The translations under genes were made by a program, and so were the position numbers. A stretch of DNA of 64,000 nucleotides from Blastococcus colisei (GTDB taxonomy: Bacteria; Actinomycetota; Actinomycetes; Mycobacteriales; Geodermatophilaceae). Numbering within the stretch: position 1 is the first letter of the stretch; every line of letters starts with the position of its first letter. The notes under the pieces were generated by a model. The model did not search any database. It was not told the DNA's origin and saw nothing but the letters and a program-made list of their open reading frames with translations. This document shows, in pieces, positions 17,991 through 27,010 of this stretch. The stretch lies in NCBI RefSeq assembly GCF_006717095.1, contig NZ_VFQE01000001.1, positions 1,240,001 through 1,304,000 on the forward strand, written 5' to 3'.

Positions 17991-18680
17991 ATGACGGAGG
18001 TCGTCTACCGGCTGTACGAGACCGTCGACGAGCTGACGACGGTCATCGAGAACGCCCGCAGCGTCCCGATGTCGGCGTCCTGCATGGTGCCTCGTGACCA
18101 CCTGCTCGACCTGCTCGACGACCTGCGGGAGTCGCTGCCCGAGGATGTGCAGGCGGCCGGCGCGATCGTGGAGCAGCGCACCGAGATCCTGCAGCAGGCC
18201 CAGGCCGAGGCCGAGCGGCTCACCGGCCGGACCCGCGGCGAGAGCGAGCAGTTGCTCTCCTCGGCCCGGCGCCAGCGCGACGAGCTGCTGGGCACCGCCC
18301 GCCGTCAGCGCGACGAGCTGCTCGCCCAGGCCCAGGCCGACGCCGAGGACATCGTCGCCGAAGCCGAGGCCGAGGCCGAGCGGCTGGTCGCCGAGGCCGT
18401 GGCCCACCGCGAGGCCGTGCTCGCCGACGCCCAGGGGCAGCACGCCGGAATCATCCAGGCGGCGCACGCCGAGCACGAGCGGCTGATCACCGAGACCGAG
18501 GTCTACCGCGGTGCCGTCTCCCGCGCCGACGAGCTCGGCGCCCAGGCGCACACCGAGGCCGCCCGCACCCGTGCCGAGGTGGACCAGTACGTCGACAGCC
18601 GCCTCGCGGACTTCGAGTCGACCCTCGAGCACATGCTGCTGTCGGTGGAGAAGGCCCGGACGACGTTGCGCGAACCCTGA
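17991..18680 (+). CDS. SepIVA-like coiled-coil septum protein (DivIVA domain)
   Basis: 229 aa, mostly coiled coil. The first ~60 residues (VVYRLYETVDELTTVIENAR..VPRDHLLDLLDDLRESLP) resemble the DivIVA-type N-terminus of mycobacterial SepIVA (Rv2927c), which acts in septation. The rest is rich in heptads with near-repeats such as ARRQRDELLGT / ARRQRDELLAQ (about 84-105) and AEAEAEAERL. Position supports the call: coaD-sepIVA-DUF177-rnc-mutM is the mycobacterial order. ATG 17991 has a weak GGAG-type site. A terminator-like repeat begins immediately after the stop. Confidence 0.82.
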   Translation: MTEVVYRLYETVDELTTVIENARSVPMSASCMVPRDHLLDLLDDLRESLPEDVQAAGAIVEQRTEILQQAQAEAERLTGRTRGESEQLLSSARRQRDELLGTARRQRDELLAQAQADAEDIVAEAEAEAERLVAEAVAHREAVLADAQGQHAGIIQAAHAEHERLITETEVYRGAVSRADELGAQAHTEAARTRAEVDQYVDSRLADFESTLEHMLLSVEKARTTLREP

Positions 18681-18745
18681 AAGGACCCTCTTCTTCCCGC
18701 CGTTCGCAGGCTCACGGCGGGACCCTGAAGGGGGGCACCTCGGGG
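18681..18745 (+). repeat. post-stop repeat, copy A (terminator-like)
   Basis: AAGGACC begins directly after the TGA of the SepIVA-like gene. CCCGCCGT (18696-18703) pairs with ACGGCGGG (18714-18721) around the loop TCGCAGGCTC, followed by ACCCTGAAGGGG. It shares the blocks AAGGACC, GCAGGCTC and GGGACCCTGAAGGG with copy B at 60481. Confidence 0.65.
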
Positions 18746-18861
18746 CCCGCCAGCCCGGTCCGGGGATCGGGTAGTCTCGACTCCTGGTCCGACCGCCGGT
18801 GGTTCCCTGCACGAGGTGGTCCCGGCCGGCCCTTTCCCCACTGCCTACCGCGAGTACTGAC

Positions 18862-19500
18862 ATGTCTGCCGCTTCTCCGTCCCGCTCCGGCGCCGCGTCC
18901 CCCGACGCCCGGCGCCCCGCAGCCAACCCCTGGCGCGTGGACCTCCGGGAACTCGGCCGTCGCGCGGGATCGATGCAGGAGCTCGACCGGACCGCCCCCA
19001 CGCCCGAGGACTGGCGGGTGGAGCTGATCGGCGTCCCCGCCGGCACCGAGGTGCACCTGCGGCTGCGGCTGGAGTCGGTCATGGAGGGCGTGCTCGTCAC
19101 CGGCGAGATCGACGCCCCGGTCACCGGCTCCTGCGCCCGCTGCCTCGAGCCGATCGAGGACACCCTCTCGCTCGACGTCCAGGAGCTCTACGCCTACGAG
19201 GGCAGCACCACCGAGGCGACCAGCGAGGAGGACGAGGTCCGTCGCATCGAGGGCGACCACCTCGACCTCGAGGCGCTGGCCCGCGACACCGTCGTCCTGG
19301 CGCTGCCGCTGGCCCCGGTCTGCACCGAGGACTGCGCGGGACTCTGCGCCGGCTGCGGCCAGCGCCTCGACGACCTGCCCGCCGACCACGCGCACGAGAT
19401 CGTCGACGCCCGCTGGGCCGGTCTCGCCGCCAAGTTCGGCGCCACCCCCACTTCCTCGCCGGGCGCCCCCGGCGAGAGCCCCACCACTGAGGAGAACTGA
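18862..19500 (+). CDS. DUF177/YceD family protein
   Basis: 212 aa. The DUF177 family precedes rpmF almost universally and is linked to 23S rRNA accumulation and ribosome biogenesis. Family features: [35 protein letters not shown], and a cysteine cluster [13 protein letters not shown] (about 154-166) likely to bind zinc. The frame is open from 18799; ATG 18862 was chosen since earlier residues look like leader sequence. rpmF begins 2 bp after the stop. Confidence 0.88.
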   Translation: MSAASPSRSGAASPDARRPAANPWRVDLRELGRRAGSMQELDRTAPTPEDWRVELIGVPAGTEVHLRLRLESVMEGVLVTGEIDAPVTGSCARCLEPIEDTLSLDVQELYAYEGSTTEATSEEDEVRRIEGDHLDLEALARDTVVLALPLAPVCTEDCAGLCAGCGQRLDDLPADHAHEIVDARWAGLAAKFGATPTSSPGAPGESPTTEEN

Positions 19501-19502
19501 CC

Positions 19503-19682
19503 GTGGCTGTCCCGAAGCGGAAGATGTCCCGCGCCAACACCCGTTCGCGCCGCTCGATGTGGAAGGCCACCGCGCCGACCCTCTCGCCGTGCCCGAACCG
19601 CGCCTGCGGCGAGCTCAAGCCCCCGCACCAGGCGTGCCCGACCTGCGGCCAGTACGACGGTCGCCAGGTCCTCTCGGTCTGA
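19503..19682 (+). CDS. rpmF: 50S ribosomal protein bL32, zinc-binding form
   Basis: 59 aa starting [23 protein letters not shown], with four cysteines (CPNRAC, CPTCG) that form the zinc ribbon of the C+ form. It is cotranscribed between the DUF177 gene and rnc, the standard arrangement. Both bL28 and bL32 in this window are the zinc-requiring versions. Confidence 0.97.
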   Translation: MAVPKRKMSRANTRSRRSMWKATAPTLSPCPNRACGELKPPHQACPTCGQYDGRQVLSV

Positions 19683-19707
19683 GCCGACTGCCCTGAGTCG
19701 CTCCGTC

Positions 19708-20445
19708 GTGGCCGGCGCCGACCCGCTCGCGCCGGGTGGGAAGGCGCACGCCGAGCTCGCTGCCCGCTGGCTGCACGACGCCCTCGGCGTCGAGCTGCCC
19801 GGCGGGCTGCTCGGGCTGGCGTTGACCCACCGGTCGTTCGCGTACGAGAACGGTGGTCTGCCCACCAACGAGCGCCTGGAGTTCCTGGGCGACTCGGTGC
19901 TCGGCCTGGTCGTCACCGACGAGCTCTACCGCAGCCAGCCGGACCTGCCCGAGGGCCAGCTGGCCAAGCTGCGTGCCTCCGTGGTCAACATGACCTCCCT
20001 CGCCGGCGTCGCCCGGCGGCTCGGGGACGGCGGCATCGGTCCGCACCTCCTGCTCGGCCGGGGTGAGGAGACCACCGGCGGCCGGGAGAAGGACTCGATC
20101 CTCGCCGACGCCCTGGAGGCGCTGATCGGCGCGATCCACCTCGGCTGCGGCCTGGACGACGCCGCGGCCATCGTCCACCGGCTGTTCGACCCGATGCTGG
20201 TCGAGGCCGCGACGCGCGGCGCCGGCCTGGACTGGAAGACCAGCCTCCAGGAGCTGGGTGCCGCCCGCGGCCTGGGCGCCCCCAGCTACCGGGTCGAGGA
20301 CGAGGGCCCCGACCACGCCAAGACCTTCGCCGCCTCGGTGCTCCTCGCCGGCACCGTCTACGGGCAGGGCAACGGCCGGACCAAGAAGGCCGCCGAGCAG
20401 GAGGCCGCCGAGGCGGCCTGGCGGGCGCTCACGCCGGAGGTCTGA
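19708..20445 (+). CDS. rnc: ribonuclease III
   Basis: 245-aa endonuclease that cleaves double-stranded RNA in rRNA and mRNA processing. The signature [13 protein letters not shown] (about 53-65) and the second metal-binding stretch [14 protein letters not shown] (about 130-143) give the catalytic acidic residues. A C-terminal dsRNA-binding domain spans about 173-242 ([24 protein letters not shown]). GTG 19708 is the best start. mutM starts 4 bp after the stop. Confidence 0.97.
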   Translation: MAGADPLAPGGKAHAELAARWLHDALGVELPGGLLGLALTHRSFAYENGGLPTNERLEFLGDSVLGLVVTDELYRSQPDLPEGQLAKLRASVVNMTSLAGVARRLGDGGIGPHLLLGRGEETTGGREKDSILADALEALIGAIHLGCGLDDAAAIVHRLFDPMLVEAATRGAGLDWKTSLQELGAARGLGAPSYRVEDEGPDHAKTFAASVLLAGTVYGQGNGRTKKAAEQEAAEAAWRALTPEV

Positions 20446-20449
20446 GGGC

Positions 20450-21355
20450 GTGCCGGAGCTTCCCGAGGTCGAGGTGGTCCGGCGGGGCCTGGAGCAGTGG
20501 GTCGCCGGGCGCACGGTGGCCACGGTGGAGGTGCACCACCCGCGTGCGGTGCGCCGGCACCTCGAGGGCGCCGAGCACTTCGTCGCGGCGCTGACCGGTC
20601 GCACGCTCGCCGCCGCTCACCGCCGCGGCAAGTACCTGTGGCTGCCGGTGGCCGAGCCCGACGGGGCGCCGTCGGGCCGGGCGCTGGTCGCGCACCTGGG
20701 CATGAGCGGGCAGCTGCTGGTGGAGAAGCGCAACCAGCCCGACGAGACGCATCTGCGCGCCCGGTTCACCTTCACCGACGGCGGCCGGGAGCTGCGCTTC
20801 GTTGACCAGCGCACGTTCGGCGGGCTGGCGGTGGAGGAGAGCGGAGCCGACGGCGCCATCCCACCGCGTCTCGCGCACATCGCGATCGACCCGCTCGACG
20901 GCGCGTTCGACGTCGACGCCTTCTCCGCCGCGCTCCGGCGGCGCCGCACCGAGGTCAAGCGGGCCCTGCTGGACCAGACCCTCATCGGTGGCGTCGGCAA
21001 CATCTACGCCGACGAGGCGCTGTGGCGGGCCCGTCTGCACGGTGCCCGGCCGACGGACAAGCTGACCCGCGGGCAGGTCACCGACCTGCTCGACGGTGTC
21101 CGGGACGTGCTGGGGGAGGCCCTCGCCCAGGGCGGTACGTCGTTCGACTCGCTGTACGTCGACGTCAACGGGCAGAGCGGCTACTTCTCCCGGTTCCTCG
21201 CCGTCTACGGCCAGGCCGACCGGCCCTGCCCCCGGTGCGGGACACCCATCCGCCGGGAGTCGTTCATGAACCGCTCCAGCTACAGCTGCCCGCAGTGCCA
21301 GCCGTCCCCGCGGACCCGGCGGAAGTCGGCAGAGTCCGGAGTGCGGCGGTCATGA
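20450..21355 (+). CDS. mutM: formamidopyrimidine-DNA glycosylase (MutM/Fpg)
   Basis: Base-excision repair glycosylase/AP lyase for 8-oxoguanine, 301 aa. Mature catalytic residues P2-E3 are present ([14 protein letters not shown]), as is the helix-two-turn-helix region [17 protein letters not shown] with the conserved lysine nearby. The C-terminal zinc finger has CPRCG (about 260) and CPQC (about 279). GTG 20450 gives the required proline at position 2. It overlaps acyP by 4 bp. Confidence 0.97.
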   Translation: MPELPEVEVVRRGLEQWVAGRTVATVEVHHPRAVRRHLEGAEHFVAALTGRTLAAAHRRGKYLWLPVAEPDGAPSGRALVAHLGMSGQLLVEKRNQPDETHLRARFTFTDGGRELRFVDQRTFGGLAVEESGADGAIPPRLAHIAIDPLDGAFDVDAFSAALRRRRTEVKRALLDQTLIGGVGNIYADEALWRARLHGARPTDKLTRGQVTDLLDGVRDVLGEALAQGGTSFDSLYVDVNGQSGYFSRFLAVYGQADRPCPRCGTPIRRESFMNRSSYSCPQCQPSPRTRRKSAESGVRRS

Positions 21356-21621
21356 CCCGGCGGGCGGTGGCCCTGGTGTCCGGGCGCGTGCAGGGCGTGG
21401 GCTACCGCTGGTTCGTCCGCGGACTGGCGGAGGCCGCCGGGCTGGTGGGCTTCGCGCGCAACCTCTCCGACGGCCGCGTCGAGGTGGCACTCGAGGGCGA
21501 CCACGACGCCGTGGCCGATGCGCTGGCCGCGCTCGACGGGCCTCGCGCGCCCGGCGTGGTGACCGCTGTGGACGTACGGGACGAAGCCGCGCGAGGCGGG
21601 TCGGCGTTCACCACAGAGTGA
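21352..21621 (+). CDS. acyP: acylphosphatase
   Basis: 89-aa small enzyme that hydrolyses acyl phosphates. The catalytic arginine is R19 in [13 protein letters not shown] and the catalytic asparagine is N37 in [15 protein letters not shown] 21352 overlaps the mutM stop (ATGA). Acylphosphatase between fpg and smc matches the mycobacterial arrangement. Confidence 0.95.
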   Translation: MTRRAVALVSGRVQGVGYRWFVRGLAEAAGLVGFARNLSDGRVEVALEGDHDAVADALAALDGPRAPGVVTAVDVRDEAARGGSAFTTE

Positions 21622-21770
21622 CGAACGCTACATCCCCCCGACACGGGGAGTAGGCAGTTCTCGCGTTGACCAGCGTGTCCGGGCCTGTCACCCTGGGGAT
21701 ACCACAGCTCGCGCCGACCGTCACCCGGGGCGCCGGGCTCACCTCCTCGCTCGGAAAGGCCCTTGCAGTC

Positions 21771-21962
21771 ATGGCCAAGGCCCTGTTCGGTCACGTCGTA
21801 GCACCCGCGGAACTCCGAGTAGTCGAGGAGAACGCGATCCTGCGGGCCAAGGTGCGTCGGCTGGAACAGGAACTCGACGAGCTCCGCGCCCAGCGGGACG
21901 CCGCCATCGCCCACGAGCTGCTCTCGATGGCCGGCGACAACGCCGAGCCCGCCCTGGCCTGA
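21771..21962 (+). CDS. small conserved coiled-coil protein upstream of smc
   Basis: 63 aa: MAKALFGHVVAP..LRVVEENAILRAKVRRLE.. with an amphipathic coiled coil over about residues 18-45 and a short acidic tail. No catalytic motif is visible. The frame opens at 21666, but ATG 21771 gives the compact product and the preceding residues look random. I believe similar small proteins occur next to smc in other actinobacteria, but I could not check that here. A role with SMC/ScpAB would be speculation. Confidence 0.65.
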   Translation: MAKALFGHVVAPAELRVVEENAILRAKVRRLEQELDELRAQRDAAIAHELLSMAGDNAEPALA

Positions 21963-22024
21963 ACCCTTCCGTCACACCGCCCCCAGACGCCCCTGAGTTG
22001 CGGGGCGCGGGTCGTTCCAGCGAC

Positions 22025-22030
22025 TAGGGT
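22025..22030 (+). promoter_or_regulatory. -10 element of smc, possible leaderless transcript
   Basis: TAGGGT, 9 nt before the smc GTG at 22040, with no Shine-Dalgarno between. Confidence 0.35.
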
Positions 22031-22039
22031 GCCTGTTTC

Positions 22040-25000
22040 GTGCACCTCTCCAGCCTGACGCTCAAGGGCTTCAAGTCCTTCGCGTCCGCCACCACCCTGC
22101 GGCTGGAGCCCGGGATCACCGCCGTCGTCGGCCCCAACGGGTCGGGCAAGTCCAACGTCGTCGACGCCATCGCCTGGGTCCTGGGCGAGCAGGGCGCGAA
22201 GAGCCTCCGCGGCGGCAAGATGGAGGACGTCATCTTCGCCGGCACCGCCGGCCGCCCCGCCCTGGGGCGGGCCGAGGTGACCCTCACGATCGACAACTCC
22301 GACGGCGCGCTGTCCATCGAGTACACCGAGGTGTCGATCACCCGCCGCATGTACCGCTCCGGTGAGAGCGAGTACGAGATCAACGGCGACAAGGTGCGCC
22401 TGCTCGACGTCCAGGAGCTGCTCAGCGACTCCGGCATCGGCCGGGAGATGCACGTCATCGTCGGCCAGGGACAGCTCGACGCCGTCCTCTCCGGCCGTCC
22501 CGAGGACCGCCGCGCCTTCATCGAGGAAGCCGCGGGAGTCCTCAAGCACCGCAAGCGCAAGGAGAAGGCCCTCCGCAAGCTCGAGGGGATGACGCACAAC
22601 CTCGACCGGCTCGGGGACCTCACCGTCGAGCTCCGGCGCCAGCTCAAGCCACTGGGCCGTCAGGCCGAGGTGGCCCGCCGCGCCGCGGGTGTGCAGGCCG
22701 ACCTCCGGGACGCCCGGCTGCGGCTGCTGGCCGACGACCTGGTCCAGCTCCGCGACTCCCTGGACAAGGACGTCGCCGACGAGACCGCCGCCCGCGAGCG
22801 CCGGGCCGTCGTCGAGCGCGATCTCTCCGCGGTCTCCCGCCGCGAGGCCGAACTCGAGGCGTCGCTTGCCGCGAGTGCGCCGCGCCTGCAGGCAGCCTCG
22901 GAGACCTGGTACCGGCTCTCCGCGCTCGGCGAGCGGTTCCGCGGCGTGGCGTCCCTCGCGGCGGAGCGGCACCGTCACCTGTCGGCCGCCGCGCCGGCGG
23001 CCGCCCCCGGCCGCGATCCCGACCACCTGGACGCCGAGGCCGACCGCGTCGAGGCGGCCGAGGCCGAGCTTGCCGCCGGCCTGGAGAGCGAGCGCAGCCG
23101 GCTGGCCGCCGTCGTCGCCCGGCGCGGAGAGCTGGAGACCACGCTCGCGGCGGAGGAGCGCGCCTGGGTCGCGGCGGCCCGCGCCCTGGCCGACCGCCGG
23201 GAAGGCCTGGCGCGGCTCTCCGGCGAGGTCGCCGCGGCGCGTTCCCGGGTCGCGGCCGGCCAGGCCGAGATCGAGCGGCTCACCCTGGCCGCCGGCGAGG
23301 CCGCCGACCGCGCCGAGGTCGCCGCCGAGCGGCTCGCCGAGCGACGGGAGTCGGTGGCCGACCAGCAGGACGGCGACGTCGCCCTGGTGACCGCGCACGA
23401 GGAGGCCGTCGCCGCGCACGCGGCCGCTGCCCGGCTGGTCACCGAGCTCACCGAGGCCGAGCGGGCCGCCGAGCGGGACCGGGCCTCGTGGCAGGCGCGC
23501 AGGGACGCCCTGGCCCAGGGCCTCACGCCGGTGGACGGCGCGGCCGCCGTCCTCGCTTCGGGTCTGGCCGGCGTGCTCGGCCCGCTGGCCGACCGGCTGA
23601 CCGTGCGGGCCGGCGACGAGGTGGCCGTCGCCGCGGCGCTGGGCGGGATGGCGGACGCCGTCGTCGTCTCCGGGATCTCCGAGGCCGCCGCCGCGCTCGC
23701 GCACCTGAAGGGCACCGACGGCGGGCGCGCGGGTCTGCTGGTCACCGGCGGCCTGCCGCCGGTCCCGCGGGACGGCTGGCCGGCGCTGCCCCAGGACGCA
23801 CGGTGGGCCCTCGACGTCGTCGAGGCGTCCGAGGAGCTGCGGCCCGCGCTGGCGCGCGCGCTGGAGCGGGTCGCCCTGGTGCCCGACCTGGACGCCGCCG
23901 TCGCGCTGGTCGGGGCGCACCCCCGGGTGCGCGCCGTGACCGCCGCCGGTGATCTCGTGGGCGCCGACTGGGCGGTCGGCGGGCAGACCGACGCACCGTC
24001 GAACCTCGTCGTCCGCGCGCGGGTGGACGAGGCGGAGGCGGAGTTGAGAGCCGCCGAGGCGCGGGCTACGTCGCTCGCCGAGGAGCTCGCCGCCGCACGC
24101 GAGGCCGCCACCCAGCGGTCGGCCGACGTCGATTCGGCTCTCGTCGCCCGCCAGGCTTCCGACCGCTCGCGCTCGGCGGTGGCCGCCGTGCTGGCCGAGC
24201 TGGGCGCTGCCGGGCGGTCCGCCGAGGCGGAGGCCGAGCGCTCGCTGGCCGCCCGGGTCCGTGCCGAGCAGGCGCTGGAACAGGTGGTGTCCGGTCTGAC
24301 CGGGCTGGAGCAGCGGCTGGCCGAGGCCCAGGCCGCCCCGGTGGAGGAGGAGCCCTCCACGGAGGCACGCGACCGCCTGCGGGCAGAGGTCGCCGCGGCC
24401 CGGCAGGCCGAGACCGAGGCGCGGCTGGCGGTCCGTACCGCCGAGGAGCGGGCGCGCGCACTGCACGGCCGTGCGGAGTCGCTGCGCCGGCAGGCGCGGC
24501 AGGAACGGGCCGCCCGCGACCGGGCGGCAGCTGCCCGCGTGGCCCGGGAGCAGGGGGCTCGGGTGGCCGCCCGTGTGCGGGCCGATGCGGAGACGGCGCT
24601 CGCTGCGCTCGCGACCTCGCTGGCCCGCGCGGCCGCGGAGCGGGACGCGCTCGCGTCCGCGCGGAGCTCGTCGGAGGCCGAGTTGCTGGAGGTGCGGGCG
24701 CGGGTCCGCTCGGCCACGGCTGAGCTGGACCGCCTGACCGACGAGGTGCACCGCGACGAGGTGGCCCGCGCGGAGCAGCGGCTGCGCATCGAGGCGCTCG
24801 AGGGACGTGCCGCCGAGGAGTACGGCGTGGACCTGCCGACGTTGCTCGGGGAGTACGGCCCCGCGGCGCCAGTGCCGCCCACGCCGCAGCAGGTCGCCGC
24901 GGCCGAAGCGGCGGGGGAGCCCGAGCCCGAGCCGGCCCCCTACGACCGGGCCGTCCAGGAACGCCGGGCCGCCCAGGCCGAGCGCGACCTCGCCACCCTG

Positions 25001-25606
25001 GGCAAGGTGAACCCGTTGGCGCTGGAGGAGTTCGCCGCCCTGGAGGAGCGGCACGCCTTCCTGGCCACCCAGCTCGAGGACCTCAAGAACACCCGCCGCG
25101 ACCTGCTCACCGTCGTCCGGGAGGTCGACGAACGGATCCACGACGTCTTCGCCGCCGCCTTCGCCGACGTCGCCCGCGAGTTCGAGGGTGTCTTCGCGAC
25201 CCTCTTCCCGGGTGGCTCCGGCCGGCTGGTGCTCACCGAGCCCGACAGCATGCTCACCACGGGCATCGAGGTCGAGGCCAGGCCGCCCGGCAAGAAGGTC
25301 AAGCGGCTGTCGCTGCTCTCCGGTGGCGAGCGGTCGCTGACCGCCGTCGCCCTGCTCGTGGCCATCTTCCGGGCCCGGCCGTCACCGTTCTACGTCCTCG
25401 ACGAGGTCGAAGCGGCCCTGGACGACGTCAACCTCGGCCGGCTGCTCACCCTGATCGAGCAGCTCCGGTCGACGTCGCAGCTGATCGTCATCACCCACCA
25501 GAAGCGGACGATGGAGATCGCCGACGCCCTCTACGGCGTGAGCATGCGCGGCGACGGCATCACCGGCGTCATCAGCCAGCGCCTGCGCGAGCTCGAGACC
25601 GCCTGA
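22040..25606 (+). CDS. smc: chromosome segregation protein SMC
   Basis: 1188-aa condensin ATPase that compacts and segregates chromosomes. Walker A GPNGSGKSN is at 31-39. Two long alanine/arginine/glutamate-rich coiled coils flank a hinge at about 490-660 (GLAGVLGPLADRLTVRAG..ALGGMADAVVVSG). The ABC signature LSGGERSLTA is near 1094 and Walker B FYVLDEVEAALDD near 1118. GTG 22040 is the start. In mycobacteria ftsY follows directly; here an IS element and two other genes intervene. Confidence 0.97.
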   Translation: MHLSSLTLKGFKSFASATTLRLEPGITAVVGPNGSGKSNVVDAIAWVLGEQGAKSLRGGKMEDVIFAGTAGRPALGRAEVTLTIDNSDGALSIEYTEVSITRRMYRSGESEYEINGDKVRLLDVQELLSDSGIGREMHVIVGQGQLDAVLSGRPEDRRAFIEEAAGVLKHRKRKEKALRKLEGMTHNLDRLGDLTVELRRQLKPLGRQAEVARRAAGVQADLRDARLRLLADDLVQLRDSLDKDVADETAARERRAVVERDLSAVSRREAELEASLAASAPRLQAASETWYRLSALGERFRGVASLAAERHRHLSAAAPAAAPGRDPDHLDAEADRVEAAEAELAAGLESERSRLAAVVARRGELETTLAAEERAWVAAARALADRREGLARLSGEVAAARSRVAAGQAEIERLTLAAGEAADRAEVAAERLAERRESVADQQDGDVALVTAHEEAVAAHAAAARLVTELTEAERAAERDRASWQARRDALAQGLTPVDGAAAVLASGLAGVLGPLADRLTVRAGDEVAVAAALGGMADAVVVSGISEAAAALAHLKGTDGGRAGLLVTGGLPPVPRDGWPALPQDARWALDVVEASEELRPALARALERVALVPDLDAAVALVGAHPRVRAVTAAGDLVGADWAVGGQTDAPSNLVVRARVDEAEAELRAAEARATSLAEELAAAREAATQRSADVDSALVARQASDRSRSAVAAVLAELGAAGRSAEAEAERSLAARVRAEQALEQVVSGLTGLEQRLAEAQAAPVEEEPSTEARDRLRAEVAAARQAETEARLAVRTAEERARALHGRAESLRRQARQERAARDRAAAARVAREQGARVAARVRADAETALAALATSLARAAAERDALASARSSSEAELLEVRARVRSATAELDRLTDEVHRDEVARAEQRLRIEALEGRAAEEYGVDLPTLLGEYGPAAPVPPTPQQVAAAEAAGEPEPEPAPYDRAVQERRAAQAERDLATLGKVNPLALEEFAALEERHAFLATQLEDLKNTRRDLLTVVREVDERIHDVFAAAFADVAREFEGVFATLFPGGSGRLVLTEPDSMLTTGIEVEARPPGKKVKRLSLLSGGERSLTAVALLVAIFRARPSPFYVLDEVEAALDDVNLGRLLTLIEQLRSTSQLIVITHQKRTMEIADALYGVSMRGDGITGVISQRLRELETA

Positions 25607-25619
25607 CCCCACCGCCCAA

Positions 25620-25679
25620 GGCATAGGAAGCTATGCATACGGATTCGCGCCGGCGGATTCAACTGGTCGTCGCAACACC
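25620..25679 (+). repeat. left terminal inverted repeat of the IS30 element
   Basis: Aligns with the reverse complement of 26952-27010 with one single-base indel and scattered mismatches. The conserved blocks are GGCA.AGGAAGCT, GGAT, TTCAA and GCAACACC. The transposase stop codon (25659-25661) lies inside it. Confidence 0.75.
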
Positions 25680-26936
25680 AGCTTGTTGATCTTCGGAGAG
25701 TAGCTGGGCGAAGGCTTCGGCGGGGGTCTTGAAGCCGAGGGTCTTGCGGGGTCGGCCGTTGAGTCGGGTCTCGATGGCCTCGAGGTCGGCGATGGTGTGC
25801 ACCGAGAGGTCGGTGCCCTTGGGCAGGTACTGGCGGAGCAGGCCGTTGGTGTTCTCGTTGGTGCCGCGCTGCCAGGGGCTGTGCGGATCGCAGAAGTAGA
25901 TCGGCAGGTCGGCCGCGATGGTGATCTCGGTGTGCCTGGCCAACTCGATGCCCTGGTCCCAGGTCAGCGAGCGGCGCAGATGTACCGGCAGCGTGGCGAT
26001 TTTGGTGGTGATGGCGTCGCGGACGGCTTCGGCACCGTGATCGGCCGGCAGGTGCAGGAGCATGGTGAACCGGGTGGTGCGCTCGACCAGGGTGCCGACC
26101 GCCGAGCCGCTGTCCTTGCCGACCATCAGGTCGCCTTCGAAGTGGCCGGGTACGGCGCGGTCGTCGGCCTCGGCGGGCCGCTCGGAGATCATGACTTTGT
26201 CCTTGATCCGTTCCCGGCGGCCATCGACACGACGGCGGGGCTTACGCAGCGCCCGCCCGGTGCGCAGGTGCTTGGTCAGCTCCCGGTTCAGCCCACCGCG
26301 GCCCTGGACGAACAGGGCCTGGTAGATCGCCTCATGTGAGATGCGCATCCGTTCATCGTCGAGGAAATCCACGACCAGACGGCCGGTGATCTGCTCGGGG
26401 CTCCAGCCCTCCTTCAACTGCCGCTGCACGTAGGCCTGCAGCTCGGGGAACTCGGCGATCTTGCTCGGCTTCGGGCGGCGGCCCCGCGCCTCGGCCTTGG
26501 CTTGCGCCGGCGCGGCCCGATAGCGCAGCCGTGGGCGCCGTCCCGGGCCCTGAGTCCCCGGCGCCGGCCCGGGGCGGTGCCGCTGGCCGACGGGCAGCGG
26601 CGGACGCCGCGGATAGCCCTCGAGTCGATTGCGGCGCAGCTCGCGGGAGACCGTCGAGGGATGCCGGCCGATCTCGCGGGCGATGTCGGCCTGCGGCCAG
26701 CCCTCGGCCCAGCACAGGTCGATCGTCTCCCGCTCGGCCACGGTCAGGAATCGGTCGCTGGGCTCGGTCAATGCCATCGGCGCCATGCCGCCACCGTCGC
26801 GGAACCACCGCTGCCCAGTGTCGGCCGACACGCCGACCGCTTCCGCCGCCTGCTCCGTCGCCGATCCCGCAGCGATCAGCCGCCAGAACCTGCGCTCGAT
26901 CTCCTTCGGCATCCGCGGACGCCCCATCGACACCAC
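25659..26936 (-). CDS. IS30-family transposase
   Basis: 425 aa, apparently intact. The N-terminal helix-turn-helix domain includes GWPQADIAREIGRHPSTVSREL (about 79-100, the IS30 HTH signature). The catalytic triad is D269 (FEGDLMVG), D327 (LTWDQGIEL) and E361 (TNENTNGLLRQYLPKG), with the D-33-E spacing typical of IS30. The start is GTG 26936 or ATG 26927. The lack of frameshifts suggests a recent or active insertion. Confidence 0.95.
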   Translation of the reverse strand: MVSMGRPRMPKEIERRFWRLIAAGSATEQAAEAVGVSADTGQRWFRDGGGMAPMALTEPSDRFLTVAERETIDLCWAEGWPQADIAREIGRHPSTVSRELRRNRLEGYPRRPPLPVGQRHRPGPAPGTQGPGRRPRLRYRAAPAQAKAEARGRRPKPSKIAEFPELQAYVQRQLKEGWSPEQITGRLVVDFLDDERMRISHEAIYQALFVQGRGGLNRELTKHLRTGRALRKPRRRVDGRRERIKDKVMISERPAEADDRAVPGHFEGDLMVGKDSGSAVGTLVERTTRFTMLLHLPADHGAEAVRDAITTKIATLPVHLRRSLTWDQGIELARHTEITIAADLPIYFCDPHSPWQRGTNENTNGLLRQYLPKGTDLSVHTIADLEAIETRLNGRPRKTLGFKTPAEAFAQLLSEDQQAGVATTS

Positions 26937-26951
26937 CCCACTTCACCGCGG

Positions 26952-27010
26952 GGTGTTGCATCGACTCCTTGAACCCAAGGCCCGGATCCACACGAAAAGC
27001 TTCCTTTGCC
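26952..27010 (-). repeat. right terminal inverted repeat of the IS30 element
   Basis: 59 bp, partner of 25620-25679, located 16 bp upstream of the transposase start codon. Its outermost base is also the third base of the TAG stop codon of the flanking endonuclease gene. Confidence 0.75.

Larger units (their letters stand above)
25620..27010 (-). mobile_element. IS30-family insertion sequence
   Basis: About 1.39 kb: one transposase gene bounded by imperfect inverted repeats of ~60 bp. Left end 25620-25679 begins GGCATAGGAAGCTATGC; right end, read on the minus strand from 27010 to 26952, begins GGCAAAGGAAGCTTTTC; both finish in GCAACACC. The left end lies 13 bp after the smc stop, and the right end meets the endonuclease gene so that its TAG stop uses the last IS base. 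No clear 2-3 bp target duplication is visible, so the exact ends are uncertain by a few bases. Confidence 0.85.

Noticed and set aside
21791-25141. 1116-codon open frame on the minus strand opposite smc
   Set aside because: It lies over the coiled-coil part of SMC, has no recognisable domain, and its leucine/arginine/glycine-rich content is that of a mirror frame.
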